Positions 55,872 through 64,000 of a stretch of 64,000 nucleotides of DNA are shown here, piece after piece. A model generated the notes under the pieces. That model had not been told where the DNA came from, made no database searches, and saw only the letters and a program-made list of their open reading frames with translations. This stretch comes from Anthoceros angustus (taxonomy: Eukaryota > Streptophyta > Anthocerotopsida > Anthocerotales > Anthocerotaceae), in assembly GCA_010909165.1 (NCBI GenBank), contig MU008167.1:1042001-1106000 (forward strand), written 5' to 3'. Each line of letters begins with the position of its first letter. The first letter of the stretch is position 1. A program made the position numbers and the translations under genes.

Positions 55872-57065
55872 GACCCCGATGGATGAGAGCAAAGGTCGAA
55901 GCAGCCCCCACAATCGACCAATGAGTAAGGAATGGGAGTCCGAGTTCATGAACCTCCTCAAAGATCCGGATCACTTCCTCACACTGGACAAAGTACAACG
56001 TCGGGTGCGACAGGAGATCCCACCGCTTCTCCGGTATCTCTGCATGCGGGCTTATTCATTGTGTTGTGCGGTTTGTTGGCCCGTTGACATTATGCTACCA
56101 CTCAAGGATCTTGACAACAATATTCCTTTTGTCAATTGTGCGGCATGTTATGAGAAGCGCCACTACTATCTAGTGGATCTCGGTGTTCCTATAAGGAACA
56201 CCCAAAATTATTTTCCGAGGCACGGATCATTGGTTGGCCTGGCTCCATTTGTATTGTGCGCTTGGATGAAAGGAGGTTTTTGCTACCCTCCTTCCGTGAA
56301 GCCGGAGTGGAGGTGCAAGTCATGGCAACTAAGCATGCAAGTGGACACCACGAAGTAGGAGAGCGTTGGTGCTAGGGATGTGTGATGAGTCGGACGAGCT
56401 GCAGACAAAGGACACACCTCCAAACTTACCTCGGGACGTGGTGGAGGCCATGGAAGCATTGGAAGCTGCAGATGCCTTGCCGGACATACATGATCAGGAG
56501 GCCAGCCAGGCGCAGAACCCACAAGCTCTTCAAGAACCCCAAGCCTTCCCAAGAGTTGAGGTGCGAGGTTTCACATGTCAACACCATGCCACCCTGTAGC
56601 CATTGGCACACCATGAGTGGAGATGGAGACACTAGCATGTATCCGCCACCACCATGTGTGGAGTTGGTGCATCAAGTGGCGGTGAAGTGCACCAGACGTG
56701 AGGTGGAAAAAGGGTCACTAGTAGTGGGCACGAAGTCACGAGCTGGAAAAAGAAACACCTGAGCTAGAGACGGAGACACATCCGGATGTCACACCAGACA
56801 TGTCTAACCGAATCATGTTACTGCGCGTGAACGGCCGGTGAGGAGAGAGAGTCCGGACCAGGGGGTCCAAGCGGAAGTCAAGGCAATCGACTAAGACAAA
56901 GCGACCGATAAAATCAAGAGTGGTTGCGAGCGGTGGACCCGCGCACGAATTGGAGCCGGAGACAACTACGTGGTGGCGGTGAGGAAGGCAATGATGAACA
57001 CGTGACTTCTACGTCCCGAAGTGCATCGGGGGTTCACAAGTTGTCCTGACGTTGGATCTGGAACA
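55872..57065 (+). other. Unrecognised ORF region following the duplicated element
   Basis: A 162-residue frame (55870-56358) contains KEWESEFMNLLKDPDHFLTL, PLKDLDNNIPFVNCAACYE and KRHYYLVDLGVPIRNTQNYF. This is ordinary protein-like composition and continues the reading of the preceding unit, so it is probably the 3' coding part of the same element. A second frame at 56366-56599 is acidic and helical (RDVVEAMEALEAADALPD). No function can be assigned. Confidence 0.4.
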
Positions 57066-57548
57066 GATGCTCTTCCCAAGGAACTGAGGTTTGAAGGAAC
57101 TATTACAGGCAAGTGTCCCTAGGTGTGTATGAACTATTGAACAAGGGGAAGACTGGAGTCCCGGTTGTCCTCCGTGCAAGCTTGGTGAAAGCGACAAAGG
57201 TCGTCCTTGAAGAACAGGAGAGGATGGAGCCCAACAACAAGAATGAAGTACCACTGTTTTGGATGAACCCAGCAATGGTAGCATTCGTAAAGGCTGCATG
57301 CAAAGAGCCCCCTATGTATAGCTTATTCCTCTTTGTTGATCAGAGAAGGTTGCAGACATTGACATATTGCACGGATTCTCTTTTTGTGCGATCTGATTTC
57401 AAATCAGATCGCAGTCGAGCCGGGGTTCTCACATACTGTTTGAGTCACATGTCGAGACATTGAAGACATCCTTTAATCCCACGATACAGTGGGTCCTATC
57501 ATCACTACTCGGGAAGAGTGCACTTGTGCACACTCATGATCGTGCAGT
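57066..57548 (+). repeat. 483-bp tandem duplication, unit 1
   Basis: Starts GATGCTCTTCCCAAGG and ends at CTCATGATCGTGCAGT. It includes a 116-residue frame (57113-57463; VPVVLRASLVKATKVVLEEQ, NNKNEVPLFWMNPAM) and a perfect 25-bp palindrome at 57388-57412 (GCGATCTGATTT-C-AAATCAGATCGC). Confidence 0.75.
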
Positions 57549-58005
57549 GATGCTCTTCCCAAGGCTGGTTGAAGGAACTATTACGCAAGTGTCCCCGGTG
57601 TGTATGAACTATTGAACAAGGGAAGATCGGTGTCCGGTTGTCCTCCGTGCAAGCTCAGTGAAAGCGACAAAGGTCGTCCTTGAAGAATCAGGAGGATGGA
57701 GCCCAACAACAAGAATGAAGTACCCTTTTTGGATGAACCCCAAAGCATGTAGAAGGCTGCATGCAAAGAGGCCCCTAAGTAGAGCTTATTCCTTTTTGGT
57801 GATCGAGAAGGTTGCGAGACATTGACATATTGCACGGATTCTCTTTTTGTGCCATCGATTTCAAATCGGATCGCGATCAGTCGGGGTTCTCACATCTTTG
57901 TTTGAGTCACATGTCGAGACATTGAAGACATCCTTTAATCCCACGATGGGTCGGTCCTATCATCACTACTCGGGAAGAGTGTGCACTTGTGCACACTCAT
58001 GATCA
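57549..58005 (+). repeat. 483-bp tandem duplication, unit 2
   Basis: Repeats unit 1 in order with many short deletions and a few substitutions. The long frame of unit 1 is broken here and the 25-bp palindrome is reduced (ATCGATTTCAAATCGGATCGCGATC). Confidence 0.75.
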
Positions 58006-58941
58006 GTGCATAGCGGATCGACCTTGATTGTGTGAAAACTAATGAACATCACGATCCGTTGGGTGAAACCAACTTTGGTTGTCAGTACTCAAGTCTCATT
58101 TCTAGCCGAGTCATGAAACCGATTGCAAATAACGCAGATGCACTTATCGTCCTAAGGGATTACAACCCAACTTCATGGGTGACTCCTAGAACTCTCAGTG
58201 CATACATGGGATAGCTAGCTAGACTAGCTCTTACATCACAAGATTGGGACTTAGAGGATGGAGCCACAAGTGGGGTGATCGGCCGCCATCTCCATTTCTG
58301 CAAGGTGAGACACTTGTTGTGTTGTAATTGTGGTATCACATCCGGCATCTTCCTCGTCCGCCATAGTCGGTGATTACCGCTCGTGAGCCGGGCAATACTT
58401 GAATTTGCGCCTGCCTTCCAGCTTGCCGAACTTGCCGGATCAACGCCACCGCCGCAACTCCACCGCCACCGGTCCGGCGCTATTTGCTGCGGCACTCGCA
58501 GCACCAATGGATCGACCTGCCTGCGACGTTGAGCCACCACACCAGCCATAGCATCGGCCCTTGCCACCGCTCTGTCTCAGCCCGCCATCGCAGCCATGTC
58601 GTTCAGAATCTTGAAGGTAGAAACGTCTGGTAAGAAGGTGATGTACGGGAAGATGTGTCTATCAGTATTGACAGTCTGTCAGTATCGCCCGAGAAGATAT
58701 GTCTGTCAACGCGAGGCTTAGGGGCACCAATATCGCGCTCACATAGTGTGCACCACTGTGCATGTTTTGTGGCCTACGCAACACAATACTGTGAAGGATT
58801 TACCACATACTTTGGATGCCATTCAGGTATGGATAACGAGGCAATATGGCACATGGTTCCAATAGGTGCCATCCGACATCCAATAGGTGCCATCCGGCAT
58901 TCCAAGCAAGCAACGTCTCACACACACATTCCTAATTGCTA
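58006..58941. other. Intergenic or element-derived DNA; possible LTR-type primer-binding site at about 58331
   Basis: TGGTATCACATCCGGC near 58331 resembles the initiator tRNA-Met primer-binding site of plant LTR retrotransposons (TGGTATCAGAGC), but no LTR pair was found. A 21-bp unit, CCAATAGGTGCCATCCG(A/G)CAT, occurs twice at 58859-58900. The minus-strand frame at 58567-58160 is unrecognised. Confidence 0.3.
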
Positions 58942-60821
58942 TCATAACGATCTGAATGTGTCTAGAGTGTCTGCATCTAACTGAAATACCTCACATCCGT
59001 CTACCATCCGCTGCAAGAGTGCAAACTTGCAAGTCTGCACACATGCAACCGGAAGTATGCACTCTGCCTCATTAAGGTCTAGTGTGTAAAGAGATCCGTC
59101 TGGCTCAAGCCCCTGGTAATACTGGCCTACTACTATTTCATCACCTGGAAGGAAAGTATAATTGCTCCAGGAATACATTCTAAGCACATCTGTTTTGTGA
59201 CAAGACTCGATGCACTTGACCAAGTAGAAGGTTGACCCTTCATCCCGAGTGTCAGGCACAACAAAGTTATCGCCTCCTCCAAAAGCTCAGCCATCTCGGT
59301 GACATCCTCTGGCTTCCTCAGGCTCGCCGCCATGTTCCGAAATCGACAAGGTTCCACCGCTGCGGGTTGCAATTCTCTGCCTGTCACCAATATCAGGCTT
59401 CAAGGTCACATTGCACCAAATTCCAGCCTGAGGCACTGTCTCACAACTGGCATGGTCACTGTCCATGCAAGCACCACAAAAGCACGCCAAGTGTCGCATT
59501 TTGAGCTGTGGATTCAAAGCATCTTGAGAATACCCATAAATGGAGTGCATGCTTTTGGAACTGCATCGAGCACACCCCACCTGCCTTCTTGGTTTACCTC
59601 GTTTCTCAACAAGCCAAAAATTCGCTTCACTTGCCGCCGCCATCGGTGTCGAAGATGCTGCCCGTTAGAGACGAACAGAAAATCCACCACATCGGCCTTG
59701 CAACCTCACGAGGCGGAGACAATTCTTGACTCGCGGTGCTCTCTTGATGGCTCTGCACCATCATGTTTTCCCTTCCCATGACCTGATCCAAAATAACTCC
59801 ACAACATGTTGCACCCGCCAGTTAGGCCAGGGTATCTGGCCACAAAGTAACTTGGCCTGCAAGGCTTGAACTGGGATGCAGCCCCATCACTCCACATCCA
59901 GTGCTCCCGTGGTCTAGTATACCCGCTTCTCAGCAACCATTCCCAGTGAACCATGAGACAATGTTGGACAAATAGTGTGTCATGCTGCATGTCATCGCTA
60001 ATGTAAAAATGATAGAACTTTTGAACATTGCAAAATGGGTCCTCCTCCACAATTGGACCAGTCCTCATGTAAGAAACGTGGACAAGAATGGTAACCTGAT
60101 CATTATGCCAATGCATGCTTTGGATCTCGTTCTGCACTTGGAAAGCATAGTTTTGTGAAAAATCAATGACTGACACAATGACATCCTCCGAAACCACTCC
60201 AAACACTTGCGGAACTCCAAAGCTTGCCATCTCCGAACGAAATCATGAGTGATGAAATGTTTCAACTTCCCTTTGAGAAACTCTACCATTTCAGATGGGT
60301 GAGTTTCCTTGTATATAAGCTTGATTCGGGACTTGGAAGTGCCGTCCTCATTTTGCCCGACGCTTTTGGTATTCAAAACGCCACTTCAATGTCGCGGCAA
60401 CAAGGTTGCATTAACCTCTTTAGGCGTAATCAAGCTTTTGAACTCCGCACAAGTTCTTCCCATTAAACACTTCCGCTTATGGAAGTCGCCGTCAGTGCTT
60501 TAGGGCACAATACACTATGCACCATTTCGTGACCGAGCCAAAGCAACTACGCCACATCGGGTCTTGTGAAGCGTTCTCACCTCCGCATATGCGACACAAG
60601 CATGCACCTTGGGTGAACCTTTGACCGAACATAGCTTGGTTGAGCGCATCCTTTAGAAATGCCATTTCAACGTGATACCTGCAGCAACATACATTGCGCT
60701 CCTGGAGGGATTTGATGTAGAAGGGTTTCAACCTCTCGAACGCACGCTGGGCTATCTTGATCTCAGGATGCTCCATCTTAAATCGGAGGAAGAACTCCGT
60801 CTGCATCAGCAACAACATCAT
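58942..60821 (-). pseudogene. Broken transposase-like gene (SDGAASQ / GHGKG family)
   Basis: Five minus-strand frames follow in order as pieces of one protein. 60821-60492: HPEIKIAQRAFERLKPFYI, NVCCCRYHVEMAFLKDALN. 60376-60230: KLKHFITHDFVRRWQALEF. 60230-59706: VIDFSQNYAFQVQNEIQSMH, FYISDDMQHDT, MWSDGAASQFK and GSGHGKGKHDGA, containing the conserved acidic residues. 59643-59287: a Cys-rich stretch, HLACFCGACMDSDHASCE. 59259-58942: FYLVKCIESCHKTDV, PGDEIVVGQYYQ. The order and motifs match a family of uncharacterised proteins I recall mainly from animal genomes, whose spaced D residues suggest a DDE-type nuclease fold. Frames are joined by small indels, so the gene is dead or the sequence is noisy. 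Confidence 0.6.
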
Positions 60822-61001
60822 CGCTCATTAGTCTGTGGGAGAGCATATACAAGCAGGGCACATGCAGGTGCACCCCTGACACTTGAACTGTAGCCTGGAT
60901 CGGGGCATGTGGTCTAGGCAGCCACAAAGTCTGCCATTCCACCGCACGAAGTGACAAACTTTACAAGCAAAGTGTAATCAAGCACAGAGCCCGCGACAAC
61001 A
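60822..61001. other. Short spacer between transposase-like gene and gypsy-derived block
   Basis: 180 bp with no feature that I recognise. Confidence 0.3.
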
Positions 61002-62834
61002 CGAGCACGACATACATAGCCTGAGGCACAAGGTGGCGGGAGTCCGCTCACCCCAGGTGACATCTGAGTCAAAAATCTGCACAAGGCATCTAGGCAGTAT
61101 CACTCGTTGTAACAACTTGGGTTTAGTAACTCCAACACTCATCCACATCTTGTGTCAGGTCAATGGACAATCGCCATCGCATGTTACGTAGATCAACCGA
61201 GGTATGCATTCACACGAGGAGGATCATGGAAGCCAAAGGCCGTAAAGTTCGATAGGTGATTTCGTATCTTCAACATCGCCCTTCCGCACTTTGGACGTAA
61301 ACACGGACGGTTAATTTTGAGAGTGGTGAACGCTGAGCAAGGGGTCATCGAGTTGAAGGGCAAGATGGGCGCCGATGCAAGGAGCACACATCCGCCCTCG
61401 CCACTTGCCGAATCTTGATACGCGCATACAACCACAAGCATGGAAGCCACTGCTGATGCCGTGCGAACACGTGGTCAAATCAACGACCAGGCGATGTTGT
61501 TGTGTGACCGGTGCAACCAAGGACATCATGTCTTTTGTCTTCGACCGCTGAAAGCGATCCGGAAGGAGAATGGTTTTATCACAAATGCACGACGGAAAAG
61601 TTAGGGCGGAAAGAAGCTGGGGGCTGTAAAGCAGCGCACTCACGGTGTGGGCGTGCGGGAAGAGCGTCACTAAGAAGGGAAGGTCTATAAAACCCGTTAC
61701 TTGCCTTATCGATATCACGGGTTGTGTGAGGCGTCTGTGAGGTTGGCGGCGCAAGAAGTAAAGGTGTGGACGGAGGATTGGCGGGCACGAAGGAGGATTC
61801 TACAATTTGGAGGATTCAGATCTATTGGAGAAGGCGACAATTCTGGAGAAATACGGTGTGAGTGCATCGATCTGCGGTGGCGGTGCGAGAAGGTGAGCAG
61901 GGGGTCATCCACGGTGCATGTGGGAGAAAGCTAATTGCGGTGACCGGTGTGGGTCGAGAAGCAAGGAAAGGCGGCTGATCCGGACATCAACGAGTTGTTG
62001 CGGTGAAGGAAGGCGATGAGGATGGAACATCGGTGGCGAGCAAGGGGTCATCGAGTTGTTAACTGCATGTAGTTGCGGTGTAGATAGGGATAAGGGCTCA
62101 AGTGTGAAAGTGAAAAGGCGGTGATCACAGAAGAATTGGAGGTGAAGAACAAGCGCGAAGGTGGTCATGGCATCAAGTATCTGGATGTGAGCACGAGCAG
62201 TAGAGGGTGCATGGTATGTTTGTTGTGTAGACGGCAAGTGCAGTGGCAGGACGACCCACAGGTAAGACCAAGTGACATTCAGTCGTTGCAATCAGGCCAG
62301 CTTGTGTTGACTAACAAGCAAGACACTCGCTTTGCAAGGCCGGTTGCAAACATAGGTAGTCTTCCAGGAATCAACCAGTTCATATGGTTGTTTGACCAAC
62401 ACTAACAACACCCGTTTTCCAAATTCTGAGAGCATCAAAGAGGGGTTCCCATTGGGGACAACACAGGTGGTTGACATGGATATGGAAGCAGACCACACTT
62501 GCAAATCATGCTTCCGGAGAATGAGCACAAGTGTTCCACAATTTCCAGACAGGCCATGGGAAGACAAATGGAAAACACCTTTGGTAAGGAAGTATCACCG
62601 GTAAACCCGAGCGACCGAGACATTTACGGGTTGCAAGCATTTTCTTTGTATATGGAATCACACCATGAGGGCTGCAACATAGAGTTTTCCTTATGATCAT
62701 AGAGATCTTTTGAGTGGCGGAAGGGGCATGAGCAGGCAAAGCTCGTGTGGACCCGATTCGTGAAGGGGCCTTTCAGCGGAACATCACTGTTCATGCATCG
62801 GTGTTTGATCAACGCCTTGAAGGGTTCTTAATGT
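61002..62834 (+). repeat. Ty3/gypsy-derived 1.83-kb tandem unit 1
   Basis: The unit starts CGAGCACGACATACATAGCC and restarts at 62835. In order it holds an integrase C-terminal region (about 61190-61420, as in unit 2 but with several small deletions), a PHD-finger-like segment (about 61480-61605; CDRCNQGHHVFC, then EGEWFYHKC after a frame change), an unrecognised segment (WTEDWRARRRILQ near 61770-61805), and about 0.8 kb without clear coding signal. Short frames such as 62121-62405 have no recognised domain. Confidence 0.75.
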
Positions 62835-64000
62835 CGAGCACAACATACATCATAGCTTGAGGCACAAGGTGGCGGGAGTCCGCTCACCCCAGGTGACATC
62901 TGAGTCAAAAATCTGCACAAGGCATCTAGACAGGTATCACTCGTTGTAACAACTTGGCCCGGTTTCGTAACTCTAAGCAACACTCATCCACATCTTGTGT
63001 CCAGTCAATGGACAATCTGGCCATCGCACAGCACAGAGATCAACTGAGGTATGCATTCACACGAGGAGGATCATGGAAGCCAAAGGCCAGAAAGTTCGAA
63101 GTAGGTGATTTCGTGTATCTTCAGCATCGTCCTTCTGGCACTTTGGACGTAAACACGGGACGGTTAATTTTGAGAGTGGTGAACGTTGGTGAGCAAGGGG
63201 TCATCGAGTTGGAAGGGCAAGATGGGCGCAAGGAGCACATGCGACATCCGCCCTCGCCACTTGCCGAATCTTGATACGCGCCAACCACAAGCATGGAAGC
63301 CACCGCTGATCTCGTGCGGCAACACCGTGGTCAAATCACGACCAATCGATGTTGTTGTGTGACTGCAACCAAGGACATCATGTCTTTTGTCTTCGACCGC
63401 TGAAAGCGATCCTAAGGAGAATGGTTTTGTCACAAATGCACGACGGAAAAGTTAGGGCGAAAGAAGCTGGGGGCTGTAAACGCGACTCACGGTGTGGGCG
63501 TGCGGGAAGAGAGTCACTAAAGGGAAGGTCTATAAAACCCACATTTGCCTTATCGGTTGTGTGAGACGACAATGGGTTGTGAGCAAGGGAAGTAAAGGTG
63601 GACGGAGGATTGGCGGGCACGAAGGAGGATTCTAATAGACTGGAGGATTCAGATCTATTGGAGAAGGCCCGACAATTTGCCGGAGAAATACAGTGTGAGT
63701 GCATCGATCCGCAGGAGAAAGGTGAACGGGGTCACACAAGGCATGTGGGAGAGAAAGCTAATTGCGGTGACTGCGGGTGCGAGAAGCAAGGAAGGCGGCT
63801 CGATCCGGACATCAACGAGTTGTTGCGGTGAAGGAAAGGCGATGACGATGGAACATCGTAGCAAGCACACGATCGAGCGATAATCGAATTGTTAACAAAG
63901 TGCATGTAGTTGCAGTGTAGATAGGGATAAGGAGCTCAAGTGACAAAAGTGAGAAGGCGGTGATCACGTAAGAATTGGGGTGAAGAACAAGCGAAGGTGG
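62835..64000 (+). repeat. Ty3/gypsy-derived 1.83-kb tandem unit 2, cut by window end
   Basis: Follows unit 1 directly, beginning CGAGCACAACATACATCATA, and repeats its order to the window end (GATCAC(A/G)TAAGAATTGG-like sequence near 63960 matches 62121). Differences are mainly small indels with some substitutions. This unit keeps the better integrase frame. Confidence 0.75.
62954..63480 (+). pseudogene. Ty3/gypsy integrase C-terminus followed by a PHD-finger-like segment
   Basis: The frame at 62954-63274 reads AQHRDQLRYAFTRGG, KFEVGDFVYLQHR and ILRVVNVGEQGVIELEGQDG, the GPY/F-like SH3 region that ends gypsy integrases. A frame change then gives HIRPRHLPNLD, the usual sequence after this domain. 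Where chromoviruses carry a chromodomain, this element reads CD(R)CNQGHHVFCLRPLKAI and, after one more indel, GEWFCHKCT (about 63345-63460). The Cys/His spacing is that of the second half of a PHD finger. The first Cys pair is not clear. No integrase core or reverse transcriptase is visible upstream, so only the 3' end is present. Confidence 0.65.

Noticed and set aside
58325-58345. LTR-retrotransposon primer-binding site (TGGTATCA)
   Set aside because: The match is short and no pair of LTRs or adjoining gag could be found, so it is not called as an element boundary.

Overview
This window is nuclear DNA from a green-lineage eukaryote, most likely a non-flowering land plant (bryophyte or lycophyte grade). 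The reasons are: multi-exon genes with many short GT-AG introns (mostly about 75-200 bp); plant-type housekeeping proteins (YlmG/YGGT, PYD1, a universal stress protein, VPS35, RAD51); two giant PLS-class pentatricopeptide (PPR) genes; and an ELO-type fatty-acid elongase of the kind used for long-chain PUFAs in mosses, liverworts and algae. I cannot name the species from sequence alone.

Positions 1-28000 are gene-dense. In order: the 5' part of a bacterial-type HslU ATPase gene (-); satellite-like repeats and a foldback element; a YlmG/YGGT gene (+); a complete 22-exon VPS35 gene (-); a 9-exon RAD51 gene (+); an intronless PYD1 dihydropyrimidine dehydrogenase gene (-); a CID-domain (RPRD/Rtt103-like) gene (+); two tandem copies of an ELO elongase gene (+); and a universal stress protein gene (-). 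Several neighbours converge tail to tail with stops only 141-403 bp apart (YLMG/VPS35, RAD51/PYD1, ELO/USP). VPS35 and RAD51 are divergent and share a spacer of about 0.96 kb.

Positions 28000-33000 are repeat-rich intergenic DNA. Positions 32975-42023 hold two giant, intronless, head-to-head PPR genes that are inverted paralogues. Each has an N-terminal W-W-D-N / P-D-F motif resembling the PDF motif of OSB organellar ssDNA-binding proteins, then 10-12 nearly identical PLS triplets and an E-type C-terminus without a DYW domain. The minus-strand gene carries an in-frame 624-bp internal duplication and a one-base frameshift.

Positions 43900-64000 are decayed transposable-element DNA: a gag-like ORF in duplicated copies, a LINE endonuclease remnant, an unclassified tandemly duplicated element, a broken transposase-like gene of an unusual family (S-D-G-A-A-S-Q and G-H-G-K-G motifs), and a Ty3/gypsy 3' end in which the integrase C-terminus is followed by a PHD-finger-like segment.

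A recurring feature is the head-to-tail tandem duplication (0.48-1.83 kb) whose two copies differ by small insertions and deletions. In the ELO pair I saw no substitutions, only about nine indels, most in homopolymers. This raises the question of long-read consensus error or assembly duplication, and every frameshift in the window should be read with that in mind.
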